Shown piece by piece: positions 1 through 9,180 of a stretch of 37,593 bases of DNA. Position 1 is the first letter of the stretch, and every line of letters starts with the position of its first letter. The position numbers were made by a program, and so were the translations under genes. Under the pieces are notes generated by a model. It saw only the letters and a list, made by a program, of their open reading frames with translations, searched no databases and had not been told where the DNA came from. This DNA is from Kiritimatiellia bacterium. GTDB taxonomy: Bacteria; Verrucomicrobiota; Kiritimatiellia; SLAD01. The stretch spans positions 1 to 37,593 of the forward strand of contig SLGY01000147.1 of the NCBI GenBank assembly GCA_007136425.1. Reading direction: 5' to 3'.

Positions 1-46
1 AGGGGGCGAGAGGGACAGAGAACTCGTACCAGGAATCGCGACACAC

Positions 47-697
47 TCAACGCTTGCGTTGTTCGGCCTCGGTCTTGAGTGCTTCGATGCGGTTCATGAC
101 GAGCGCAACAATCTTGTCATAGTCAGGCTTCCCTTTCGCGTCGAGCTCGAACGTTTCGGGAAGTAGCGGTTTCCCGAAATAGACACGTACCTTGACGGGT
201 TTGATCCATTTGGCCCCCTTCGGCCAGGCCTTATAGGTCCCGTCCAGATACACGGGTACGACCGGAACGCCGGCCTTGGCAATGAGAAAGCCCACCCCGC
301 CTTTCGGTTTCTGGAGCTCGCCGTCCAGGCTCCGGGTTCCCTCCGGAAAGAGGCATACCACCTTGCCGCTCTTGAGGCCGTTCAAGGCGGAGCGTAAGGC
401 CGCCAAATCGCCTTTGGTCCGATCAATGGCGATAGTCCCGATCTTGCGATACCACCAGCCGAGGATCGGGGCTTCAAACAAGGTGTCCCGCGCCATGAAA
501 TGCACCACGCGATGGTTCAATCCGCAACCAACCATCGGCGGGTCGAGAAAACTGACATGGTTCGGGGTCAGGATGCAACCGCCCGTGGCGGGCACATTTT
601 CCCGTCCGTAGGCCTGAAAGCGAAAGTAGAATAGCGACAGAAACCAAGTGCAACCGCGCACAATCCAATATAACGGATGACCGCGTTCCCGCCTCAT
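47..697 (-). CDS. plsC: 1-acyl-sn-glycerol-3-phosphate acyltransferase (PlsC family)
   Basis: Intact H(X)4D motif NHVSFLDPP and FPEGTRS motif; overlaps cmk stop by 4 nt. Confidence 0.93.
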   Translation of the reverse strand: MRRERGHPLYWIVRGCTWFLSLFYFRFQAYGRENVPATGGCILTPNHVSFLDPPMVGCGLNHRVVHFMARDTLFEAPILGWWYRKIGTIAIDRTKGDLAALRSALNGLKSGKVVCLFPEGTRSLDGELQKPKGGVGFLIAKAGVPVVPVYLDGTYKAWPKGAKWIKPVKVRVYFGKPLLPETFELDAKGKPDYDKIVALVMNRIEALKTEAEQRKR

Positions 698-1383
698 GGC
701 CGGGCCCGATAGGCGTTCACTTCTTCCGCGATCCGGCTGACCACCTCTTCGATGGTCATCTTCGTCGTGTTGATCACCTTCGCCCCAAGCGAAATCTGTA
801 AGGGCGCCGTCTTGCGGGTGCTGTCGATGGTATCCCGTCGCTGCAAGGAGGACAGCACTTGTTTCACGTCCCCTTTCCCCTCCGCTGCCACGAGTTCCTT
901 ATGGCGTCGGCGCGCACGTTCTTCCGGATCGGCGTCGAGATAATACTTGAATGTGGCGTCCGGGAAGACGACCGATCCGATATCGCGTCCTTCCATGACC
1001 AATTCTCCGAACTCGGCCGTTTCGCGGAGTCGCTCCACCATGAATACCCGCACCTCGGGTATTACGGCAATATCGGCTACCCGCTCGCGTACGGGCTCGG
1101 AACGCAGGTGATCGGTTGGATCTTCTCCGTCGATCGTGAATCTGAGCACGAGATCCTCTATGAAGAATTCCCAGTTCGTGTCGTTCATCATGGCGATGAC
1201 CGCTTCCGGATCCTTGACGTCCACCCCTTCGCGCACCGCTTTCCAGGTCATTCCGCGATAGAGGGCACCGGAATCCACATAGACGATCTTCAATACCTGC
1301 GCCACTTCCCGCGATACCGTGGATTTCCCGGACGCGGACGGACCGTCTATGGCAACAATCAGTTTGGTCGTTTTATTCGACAT
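694..1383 (-). CDS. cmk: (d)CMP kinase
   Basis: IAIDGPSASGKSTVSREVA P-loop and YVDSGALYRGMT; sits downstream of aroA as in many bacteria. Confidence 0.95.
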   Translation of the reverse strand: MSNKTTKLIVAIDGPSASGKSTVSREVAQVLKIVYVDSGALYRGMTWKAVREGVDVKDPEAVIAMMNDTNWEFFIEDLVLRFTIDGEDPTDHLRSEPVRERVADIAVIPEVRVFMVERLRETAEFGELVMEGRDIGSVVFPDATFKYYLDADPEERARRRHKELVAAEGKGDVKQVLSSLQRRDTIDSTRKTAPLQISLGAKVINTTKMTIEEVVSRIAEEVNAYRARP

Positions 1384-2710
1384 GGCCTCCCAATCGTTTT
1401 AGATCCTCCCAGAACCCCGGATAGGACGTTTCAATACAGCGCACGTTTTTGATCGTAACCGGCGTATCCCCGAACAGGGCCAACACCGCCATGGCCATGG
1501 CTACCCGATGATCGCCGTAACTGTCCACAAATCCGCCGCCGCGCAGTTGCGTCGGCCCGTTGATCCGCAGCCCGTCTTCCATTTCCTCGACGTCCACATG
1601 CATCTGTTTCAAATTCGCGCACATGGTCCGGATACGGTCGGATTCCTTGACGCGCAATTCGCGCGCGTCCTTGATTACCGTCTCGCCTTCGGCCAACGCC
1701 CCGGCAACGGCCAGAATGGGAATTTCGTCGATCAACGCGGGAATCTCTTCCCCGCCCACCACGGTGCCCTTCAATTTGGATCCCGACACGCGAATCTCGC
1801 CAAGCGGCTCGACGGCCCCGTCCTGCTTCTTCTTCGGCGTCACCTTGATTCGCGCACCCATCCGCTTCAGGACATCCAGGATCGCCGTTCGCCGCGGATT
1901 CAAGCCGACATCCTTTACGGTAACCGACCCGCGTCGATGCGCCGCCGCCGCAACCATCCAGAACGCGGCGGACGAAATATCGCCCGGAATGATCCATTCC
2001 CGCGCCTTTATTTCCGGACCGGCAGGACCGGCGCCTTCCACCGTAACGGCTTGGTCTTGCACGGATACCGGCAAACCCAGCGCGGTAAATACTTGTTCGG
2101 TATGGTCACGGGTCGGATGCGGCTCGATCACGGTAGTCGCCCCTTCGGCCCGCAACGCGGCCAGCATGATACAGGATTTGACCTGGGCGGAGGCCACGGG
2201 CATTTCATATTCAATGCCTTTCAAGCGCCCCCCGCGCACGCGGATCGGCGCGCATCCCTTGTCGCCCGACAACACCACCTCCGCCCCCATCAGGCGCAGC
2301 GGCTCTTCGATACGCCGCATGGGGCGGGACCGGAGCGAGGCGTCGCCCGTCAACGTAACCGGCATGTCGTATCCCGCCAAGAGCCCGGCCAGTAACCGGA
2401 GGGCCGTTCCCGAATTGCCCAAATCCAGCGGGCGCGCCGGCTTCAACATGCGGCCGGACGTCCCGTGGATGTAAAGATCGCCGTCCCGGGTAAGATGCGT
2501 CCGCGCACCGAGCGCTTCCATGGCCTTCAACAGTCCGACGCAATCCGCGCTGTTCAGAAAGCCGTTTACGCGGGATATTCCCGAGGCGACGGACGCCAGC
2601 ATGCCGATCCGATGGGAAATGCTCTTGTCACCGGGCACGACCAGTGTACCCGTTGGCTTTCCGCAGGGCCATACCGTGGCCCTATCCGCTCTATGTCGTG
2701 TCAGCGCCAT
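1373..2710 (-). CDS. aroA: 3-phosphoshikimate 1-carboxyvinyltransferase (EPSP synthase)
   Basis: PGDKSISHR, LGNSGTALRLLAGLLAG, SLRSRPMRRI and KESDRI motifs. Confidence 0.96.
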   Translation of the reverse strand: MALTRHRADRATVWPCGKPTGTLVVPGDKSISHRIGMLASVASGISRVNGFLNSADCVGLLKAMEALGARTHLTRDGDLYIHGTSGRMLKPARPLDLGNSGTALRLLAGLLAGYDMPVTLTGDASLRSRPMRRIEEPLRLMGAEVVLSGDKGCAPIRVRGGRLKGIEYEMPVASAQVKSCIMLAALRAEGATTVIEPHPTRDHTEQVFTALGLPVSVQDQAVTVEGAGPAGPEIKAREWIIPGDISSAAFWMVAAAAHRRGSVTVKDVGLNPRRTAILDVLKRMGARIKVTPKKKQDGAVEPLGEIRVSGSKLKGTVVGGEEIPALIDEIPILAVAGALAEGETVIKDARELRVKESDRIRTMCANLKQMHVDVEEMEDGLRINGPTQLRGGGFVDSYGDHRVAMAMAVLALFGDTPVTIKNVRCIETSYPGFWEDLKRLGGHVE

Positions 2711-2715
2711 TAGCG

Positions 2716-3594
2716 TTATTCAACGGGACTGCCGGCCATTAACGCACGGCGACAATCCCGGCTGCCTTCCAAAAACTGTTTGACCTTATCAAAATCCCTT
2801 TGCTCCATCCAGCCAATCAATTGATCCAGCTCCGCTCGATACGCGCGCAGTTCCGTTGCGATCGCGTCCGCATTGGTACTGACGATGTCGTGCCAGATCT
2901 CGGGGGACCCGTCCGCCACGCGACTGGTATCGCGAAAGCCCGTTCCGCAAAAACGTCCCACCAGCACCGGGGCGCCGTCCCGCGCCGCCGTGGCCGCCAA
3001 TAGCGAGGCGGCCAGATGCGGCAAATGACTGGTCCGCGCCATGAGGCGATCGTGTTCCGCTGCGGTCACCACGGTCACCAACGCACCGATACCCGCCCAG
3101 AATTCGCTAACGGTTTGCACCGCGTCCTGATCGCGCGTCGCTTCTTCCGGCGTGACCACCACCAGCGCCCGATCATACAGATCGGCTCGCGCCGACTCAA
3201 TCCCTTGTTGTTCCGAACCCGCCACCGGATGACTGCCCACAAACACGGCGCTTGAACCGCTCAGGATCTCGCCTACCTTCTGGGCCAACTCGGCCTTCGT
3301 GCTCCCGACATCCGTAACAATCGCCCCCGCTTTGAAGGCGGTTCGGGACTGGTTGACCAGATCGGGAATGTTGAGGATCGGCGTGCAATAGATCACCAGA
3401 TCCGCGTCCCGTACCGCTTCGTCCGGATCCGCGTATACCTCATCGGCGATCCCTCTTTGCAGTGCGGCATTCCGCGTTGTTTCGCGACGGGCATAGGCCG
3501 CAATCCGACCCTCATAGCCCCGGGCTTTCAAGGCCAAGCCCAGCGAGCCGCCCATCAATCCCAATCCCATTATGGCAATGCGTTTCATGGTCAA
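2716..3594 (-). CDS. tyrA: prephenate dehydrogenase
   Basis: N-terminal Rossmann GLGLMGGSLGLALK, DVGSTKAELAQ, GSHPVAGSEQQG. Confidence 0.9.
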   Translation of the reverse strand: MTMKRIAIMGLGLMGGSLGLALKARGYEGRIAAYARRETTRNAALQRGIADEVYADPDEAVRDADLVIYCTPILNIPDLVNQSRTAFKAGAIVTDVGSTKAELAQKVGEILSGSSAVFVGSHPVAGSEQQGIESARADLYDRALVVVTPEEATRDQDAVQTVSEFWAGIGALVTVVTAAEHDRLMARTSHLPHLAASLLAATAARDGAPVLVGRFCGTGFRDTSRVADGSPEIWHDIVSTNADAIATELRAYRAELDQLIGWMEQRDFDKVKQFLEGSRDCRRALMAGSPVE

Positions 3595-3598
3595 TAAA

Positions 3599-4699
3599 CT
3601 AAACCGCCTGCAATACGCCGATCAACGCTTTCAAAAATTTTTCGTTTTCGGCCTGCGTCCCTACGGTTACCCGGACATATTCCGGCAAGCCGTAACCGTC
3701 CATGGGACGGACAATCACATGCGCGCGTTGCAGGGCTTCAAACACCTCGCGCCCGTTGCCGACGTGTACCAACAGAAAATTCACGCAAGACGGCACATAA
3801 CCGATGCCCGCATCGTCCAGCGCCGCCGTGATTTGGTCCAGCCCCTCACGAACCAGGCGGCGCGTGGCCTCGACATGCGCCTCGTCCTCCAAGGCCGCCA
3901 TCGCCGCCGCCTGGGCCATGTAATTGACGTTGAACGGCTGGCGCGCGCGATTGAGCGTATTGATCAAGTCCGGCGCGCCGACGGCATAGCCGACACGCAG
4001 ACCGGCGAGACCATAGGCCTTGGAAAACGTGCGCAGCACGCACACCGAACGCCCTTCTCGTATGTAACGCAACGTGTCCGGCTGCTCATCCGGCGCAAGC
4101 AACTCGACATACGCCTCATCGATCACCGTCAGCACGTGCGACGGGACCCGTTCCATGAAGCGTTCCAGCGCGTCCGGCGTCACCCGGGTACCCGTGGGAT
4201 TATTCGGATTGGCAATAAAGATCAGACGCGTCTCGGGCGTGACGGCCTCCAGCATGGCGTCCAAATCGTGCGTAAAATCGCGCATCGGCACGGAAACGGT
4301 GTCGGCGTTGAATAACAGGGCCATGAGTTTATAAATCACGAACGCGCGCTCTGACATGACAATCGAGTCACCGGCCGATAGAAATACGTGGCCCAGTAGT
4401 TCGATCAATTCATTGCTCCCATTTCCGGGCAGAATCTGGGCCGGCTCCACATCCAACTTGGAAGCCAAGGCGTTGCGCAACGAGTAGGCGCCGCCGTCGG
4501 GATAAAGATGCATGCGCGCGGCTTCAGTCCGCATGGCTTCGACCGCGAGCGGAGACGGGCCAAGCGCGTTTTCGTTCGAAGCAAGCTTGATGATATCGTC
4601 AATCCCGCTCAATCCGAGTTCCCGCGCCACGTCTTCCAAAGGACGACCCGGCTCATAGGTCGGCAACTTTGTTATCCACGGTTTGACGGGCGGCGTCAT
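3599..4699 (-). CDS. hisC: histidinol-phosphate (aromatic) aminotransferase
   Basis: LASNENALGPSP, NPNNPTGT, DEAYVEL, RTFSKAYGLAGLRVGY PLP-Lys motif. ORF track start is 4759; the ATG at 4699 (MTPPVKPW) giving an ATGA overlap with pheA is preferred. Confidence 0.92.
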   Translation of the reverse strand: MTPPVKPWITKLPTYEPGRPLEDVARELGLSGIDDIIKLASNENALGPSPLAVEAMRTEAARMHLYPDGGAYSLRNALASKLDVEPAQILPGNGSNELIELLGHVFLSAGDSIVMSERAFVIYKLMALLFNADTVSVPMRDFTHDLDAMLEAVTPETRLIFIANPNNPTGTRVTPDALERFMERVPSHVLTVIDEAYVELLAPDEQPDTLRYIREGRSVCVLRTFSKAYGLAGLRVGYAVGAPDLINTLNRARQPFNVNYMAQAAAMAALEDEAHVEATRRLVREGLDQITAALDDAGIGYVPSCVNFLLVHVGNGREVFEALQRAHVIVRPMDGYGLPEYVRVTVGTQAENEKFLKALIGVLQAV

Positions 4700-5775
4700 G
4701 AGGACGCTTCCCCGCTCACGGCTTTCGGGTAGGAACCCAGGACGGTCAGGGTCGCACAATGTTCCCGCACCCCGTCCAAGGCTTGTTGCACCCGCTCATC
4801 CGACACGTGTCCTTCCACATCCACAAAGAAGAAGTACTCCCATTGCCTGGTCCGGCTGGGCCGCGATTCGATTTTGGTCATGTTCAGATTATAACGGCGC
4901 AGGACGTCCAAAGCCGCGCATAACGCACCCGCCTTGTGTTGCACGCCGAAAAACAGGGAGGTCTTGTCATCGCCCGACGGCTCGGCATACGACTTACCGA
5001 CCACGAGGAAGCGGGTCGCGTTGCCGCCCCGATCCTGGATATCGCGGTTCAGCACCGTCAAGCCGTACAATTCCGCCGCCAAATCGCTGGCGAGCGCCCC
5101 GCTGCGCTCTTCTTTCGACGCCATTTCGGCGGCGCGCGCGGTGCTGGATACCGAGACCAGGTCCGCGTCCGACATGTTTTCGTGCAACCATTGGCGGCAT
5201 TGTCCGAATACCTGCGGATTGCTATACAGCACCTTGATCCGCTCACGAGGACCGGCGGCCATGAGATGATGAGAAATCGGGAGGTAAATTTCGGCGCAAA
5301 TCTTCAACGGCGTATCGATGAACTCGTCCAGGGTATGTGTAACCGCGCCCTCCGTCGAATTCTCGATCGGAACCACCCCGTAATCGGCTTGCTTCTTTTG
5401 TACCTGAGTAAAGACGTCGCGAATGGTTTGACACGCCTCATAGGTCACGCTCCCGCCGAAACGCGAGCGCGCCGCCTGATGCGTGAACGTCGCTTGCGGC
5501 CCGAGGTACGCGATCTTCACGTGATGTTCCAAGGCCAATGCCGCCGACATGATTTCGCGATAAATCGCGCGGATCGATTCGTTCTTCAGCGGTCCCATGT
5601 TCAGGCCGACCACACGATCCAACACGGCCTTTTCGCGGGCGGGCACATAGATCTCGCCCCCGTTTTCCTGTTTCAGCCGTCCGATCTCCATGGCTGCCCG
5701 GATCCGTTCGTTCAGCAACCGGACCAACTCTTCGTCCAAGCCGTCAATTCGTGCTCGTATTGTGTCCAGATTCAT
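4696..5775 (-). CDS. pheA: chorismate mutase / prephenate dehydratase (P-protein)
   Basis: N-terminal AroQ helix (IDGLDEELVRLLNERIRAAMEIGRLK), YLGPQATFTHQAA, VPIENSTEGAVTHTLDEF, C-terminal ACT domain with ESRPSRTRQWEYFFFVD. Confidence 0.95.
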   Translation of the reverse strand: MNLDTIRARIDGLDEELVRLLNERIRAAMEIGRLKQENGGEIYVPAREKAVLDRVVGLNMGPLKNESIRAIYREIMSAALALEHHVKIAYLGPQATFTHQAARSRFGGSVTYEACQTIRDVFTQVQKKQADYGVVPIENSTEGAVTHTLDEFIDTPLKICAEIYLPISHHLMAAGPRERIKVLYSNPQVFGQCRQWLHENMSDADLVSVSSTARAAEMASKEERSGALASDLAAELYGLTVLNRDIQDRGGNATRFLVVGKSYAEPSGDDKTSLFFGVQHKAGALCAALDVLRRYNLNMTKIESRPSRTRQWEYFFFVDVEGHVSDERVQQALDGVREHCATLTVLGSYPKAVSGEASS

Positions 5776-6509
5776 TGCGTCTCCCGCTCCTCTTCCACTT
5801 CGTCATTCCGGTCGCCTTCGATTTCGCCATCGGCATCGTCCTCGCCCTCCTCCACCGCGCCCGGTTCGGACGAGGATGCCGCGGTTGATTCGGCGTCTGC
5901 TTCTTTCTTCTGTCGTTTGATCTGTTCCGCTTCCAGGCGGCGCAGCTCTTCCGTGCCCGGCAGATCGTTGAGCGACTTGATACCGAAATGCTCCAAAAAC
6001 TTCTGCGTGGTCCCGAACAGCCACGGCCGACCCGGCAATTCGCTGCGCCCGACCACACGAACCAGTTGCAAATCCAACAAATTGCGAATGATCTGGTCCA
6101 CCGCCACACCGCGTACCGCCTCGATCTCCGAACGAACCACGGGCTGACGGTAGGCAATGATCGCCAGGGTTTCAAGCGCGGGGCGCGAGAGCCGGTTGGG
6201 CTTTCCCTTCTCCAGCAAAACGCGCAACCACGGACCGCAGTTCGTGTCGTTGACCAACCGATAGCCATTGGCCGTCTCACGCACATGAATGCCGACCGCG
6301 CGCGAGGTCAGGTCATCGTTCAATTGCGCAATGGCGTCGACCAGCATGGGCTCCGTCACGTCGGCGAAATCCTTCGTCACGCCCCCCTGTTGCTCTGCTG
6401 TCTGGGTAAAGACATGGCGCATATGAGCGAGTGAAACCGGTTCCTTCGCCGCAAACAATAATGCGCCGATGATCTGTTTCAGTTCCGGCATGACTTCGAT
6501 TTCGCTCAT
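5772..6509 (-). CDS. scpB: segregation and condensation protein B
   Basis: ALLFAAKEPVSL, RPALETLAIIAYRQPVVRSEIEAVRGV; acidic C-terminal tail; adjacent to scpA. Confidence 0.93.
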   Translation of the reverse strand: MSEIEVMPELKQIIGALLFAAKEPVSLAHMRHVFTQTAEQQGGVTKDFADVTEPMLVDAIAQLNDDLTSRAVGIHVRETANGYRLVNDTNCGPWLRVLLEKGKPNRLSRPALETLAIIAYRQPVVRSEIEAVRGVAVDQIIRNLLDLQLVRVVGRSELPGRPWLFGTTQKFLEHFGIKSLNDLPGTEELRRLEAEQIKRQKKEADAESTAASSSEPGAVEEGEDDADGEIEGDRNDEVEEERETQ

Positions 6510-7243
6510 TATTCCTCCGTCGCCTTTATCAAGAGAATCGGCGCATAGGGCGCGTCCTGCGTGGCCCGGATATGCTTCAATCGCATCAATTCCAGCACGG
6601 CCAGAAAAGCGCAGACCACTTCATGCCGCGAGCGCATGTCGCGGAACAGTTCCGTCAACGAAAGGCGGTCGGTCTGTTCCATGCGTTGCAGTAGATCGTC
6701 GATCTTCTCGCCGACCGTGAACCGTTCCGCGAAAATCTCGCGCAGCTCTTCCTTCTGCACCTTGCTCAACGCGTCGTTGAACGCTGCGATCAAATCAAAA
6801 ATGCTGACGTCCTGCAACGCCACATCCGGCTGCGCGCCCAGTTCCACGCCGTCGCCCGTCCGGATAAAGACATTTTCCTGCTGTTCTTCCAATCCCTGGA
6901 GATGCAGCGCGGCGTCCTTGAACTTTTTGTATTCCACCAATTGCCGGACCAGGTCCCAACGCGGATCGTCTTCGTCTTCTTCCTCCTCCGCGGTTCGCTC
7001 TTCCACCGGCAACAATAAGCGGCTCTTGATCATCATCAGCGACGCGGCCATGACGATGAATTCGCCGGCGATGTTCAGGTCCAGCATCCGCATCAGGTCC
7101 AGATACGCCATGTACTGTTGGGTGATCCGTTCAATCGGGATATCATAGATATCCACCTCTTCCTTGCGAATCAGGTACAGCAACAGATCCAATGGACCTT
7201 CGAAAACGTCGAGTTTGACGCGGTATTCTTCCGGAGGGGTCAT
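6509..7243 (-). CDS. scpA: segregation and condensation protein A
   Basis: VFEGPLDLLLYLIRKEEVDIYDIPI and C-terminal VVCAFLAVLELMR. Confidence 0.94.
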   Translation of the reverse strand: MTPPEEYRVKLDVFEGPLDLLLYLIRKEEVDIYDIPIERITQQYMAYLDLMRMLDLNIAGEFIVMAASLMMIKSRLLLPVEERTAEEEEDEDDPRWDLVRQLVEYKKFKDAALHLQGLEEQQENVFIRTGDGVELGAQPDVALQDVSIFDLIAAFNDALSKVQKEELREIFAERFTVGEKIDDLLQRMEQTDRLSLTELFRDMRSRHEVVCAFLAVLELMRLKHIRATQDAPYAPILLIKATEE

Positions 7244-8208
7244 GACCAGGCGAGCCCCGCCGCCTGCCGCGCGCGGCTCAGCGTTTCAGCCGCTTCCCGA
7301 CGGGCGCGACGGGCGCCCTCCCGCAGCACGTCTTCCACATAATCCGTGTCGTTCGCCAACGCTTCGCGTTTTTCGCGTAAGGGCGCAAAATGCGCGTTGA
7401 ACGTCTCCGCCAATGCCTTTTTCGCTTCGCCGTAGCCCATGCCGCCCGCGCGATAGCGCTCCGCCAACGTCGCCTGTTCTTCCGGCGTGGCGAGCAGCTT
7501 GTACAGCGCAAAAACGTTGCATGTGTCGGGGTCTTTGACCTCTTCAAGCGACTTGCTGTCCGTGACGATGCGCATGATGGTTTTCTTCGCTTCTTTTGCC
7601 GAACCGAATATCTCAATGGTATTATTATACGATTTCGACATCTTCTGACCGTCCACACCCGGTACCACCGCCGACGCTTCACGGATCGAGGCTTCCGGGA
7701 TCTTGAACACGGGGCCGTACTGGTTGTTGAACTTGATCGCCAGGTCGCGCGTGACCTCAATATGTTGTTTCTGGTCCCGGCCGACGGGCACCAGATCGGA
7801 TTGGACCGACAGGATATCCGCCGCCATCAATACCGGATAGGAAAACAACCCGTGCGACGCCGTCATGCCGCGCGCCGTCTTGTCCTTGTAGGAATGACAG
7901 CGTTCCAGCAATCCCATCGGCGTCAGGGTCGATAGCAACCACGTCAATTCCGTAACCTCAGGCACATCACTCTGGCGGTAAAAGGCGACCCGTTCCGGAT
8001 CCAGGCCGCACGCGAGAAAATCCAACGCCACGTCCCACGTATTATTTCGGAGCGCTTCGGGATCGGAGACCGTTGTAAGGGCGTGATAATTGGCGATGAA
8101 TATGAACGCTTCGCCCTCGTCCTGAAGTTCCAATACGGGCCGCATCATGCCGAAATAATTGCCTAAATGCAATTTACCCGTGGGTTGTATACCGGAAAGT
8201 ATGCGCAT
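7240..8208 (-). CDS. trpS: tryptophanyl-tRNA synthetase
   Basis: SGIQPTGKLHLGNYFG (HIGH-type) and KMSKSYNNTI (KMSKS). Confidence 0.96.
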   Translation of the reverse strand: MRILSGIQPTGKLHLGNYFGMMRPVLELQDEGEAFIFIANYHALTTVSDPEALRNNTWDVALDFLACGLDPERVAFYRQSDVPEVTELTWLLSTLTPMGLLERCHSYKDKTARGMTASHGLFSYPVLMAADILSVQSDLVPVGRDQKQHIEVTRDLAIKFNNQYGPVFKIPEASIREASAVVPGVDGQKMSKSYNNTIEIFGSAKEAKKTIMRIVTDSKSLEEVKDPDTCNVFALYKLLATPEEQATLAERYRAGGMGYGEAKKALAETFNAHFAPLREKREALANDTDYVEDVLREGARRARREAAETLSRARQAAGLAWS

Positions 8209-8356
8209 GCTTCTATAAACTCCAATTTATGAATAGATCAGGGAACACATGGGATGCAGCAGGCTAATCTAATCCGGGCCACCCGATCAAAACAAAAATG
8301 AACGCGCCCCAGCTCCCCTTGAGGTTTTCGCTTACGGGCCTACTCGCAGGCTTTTT

Positions 8357-8425
8357 TGTAGGGGCCGCGCTTGCGCGGACCGGGTATGTGGGTAGTGCTT
8401 GGTCTTCGCAAGCGAAGCCCCTACA
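8357..8425. repeat. cloverleaf-like palindromic element in trpS-lepB intergenic region
   Basis: Outer arms TGTAGGGGC (8357-8365) / GCCCCTACA (8417-8425) enclose two hairpins, CCGCGC-TT-GCGCGG (8365-8378) and CTTCGC-AA-GCGAAG (8404-8417). Confidence 0.75.
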
Positions 8426-8558
8426 GCAACAGGTCCGATATGTCACCCACACAATACGACAAGGAGTACGTTCTGTTGAGCCAAGCGGTATAAGATCGCT
8501 AAATAGCAACGCACGAAATCTTTGCAGATAACTGAATGACTCTACGTATCCGGTCCGC

Positions 8559-8578
8559 CGGCCCGGTAAGCCGGGCCG
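8559..8578. repeat. GC-rich stem-loop upstream of lepB
   Basis: CGGCCCGG-TAAG-CCGGGCCG, perfect 8-bp stem. Confidence 0.6.
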
Positions 8579-8649
8579 CTCCAAGGTGGCGTGGGCAGAT
8601 GGTCATGCGGCACTTGAAAAGGCGGCCTGTTTGCCGGATAATTGCTGCC

Positions 8650-9180
8650 ATGCAGACGACCCCAACACAAGGTCCGCCTCCTGCGCGAGTGCATCCCGTG
8701 CGCCGCGTGCTCATCGGAAGGGATCCCGCGAAGACCCTCATTCGTGCACTCGTACTTGCCGTGCTGTGTTATATGATATTCCGGTTCGCGTTCGTCCCCG
8801 TCTACGTGCGCGGGGCCAGTATGGAACCGACGTTCAGCGATGGAGCCCTCAATCTGGCCAATACTCTGGTCTACCGCACGCGTGATCCGGCCCGGGGCGA
8901 AGTGGTGGTGATTGAAATGGCGGGCCGTCGAACCATGTACCTCAAACGTATCCTGGGGGTCCCGGGCGATACGGTACATTTCGACGAGGGCACCCTGATC
9001 GTCAACGGGACGCCGGTCGAAGAATCGTACGTCGCACGTACCGGTACGTGGACGACCCAGCCCGAGCGTCTGGAGACGGATCAGTATTTCGTGGCCGGCG
9101 ATAATCGGGCCACCCCATGGGAATGGCATACTATCGGCATCGTCGATCGTTCGCGTATCGCGGGGAGGATTATCTTTTGA
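8650..9180 (+). CDS. lepB: signal peptidase I
   Basis: N-terminal TM, RGASMEPTF (catalytic Ser), YLKRILGVPGDT (catalytic Lys), FVAGDNR. ORF track opens at 8536; ATG at 8650 (MQTTPTQG) is preferred. Confidence 0.9.
   Translation: MQTTPTQGPPPARVHPVRRVLIGRDPAKTLIRALVLAVLCYMIFRFAFVPVYVRGASMEPTFSDGALNLANTLVYRTRDPARGEVVVIEMAGRRTMYLKRILGVPGDTVHFDEGTLIVNGTPVEESYVARTGTWTTQPERLETDQYFVAGDNRATPWEWHTIGIVDRSRIAGRIIF

Noticed and set aside
1508-2474. Two overlapping plus ORFs of about 300 aa opposite aroA
   Set aside because: Antisense shadows typical of high-GC genes.
4936-6147. 403-aa plus ORF opposite pheA/scpB
   Set aside because: Antisense shadow; spans two real genes on the other strand.
8209-8300. 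Possible T-box or trp attenuator upstream of trpS
   Set aside because: No recognisable T-box sequence, tandem Trp codons or terminator/antiterminator pair found by eye.
8298-8531. 77-aa plus-strand ORF with a TM-like N-terminus in the trpS-lepB gap
   Set aside because: Most of it is encoded by the palindromic element and the sequence after it has no recognisable pattern; likely spurious.
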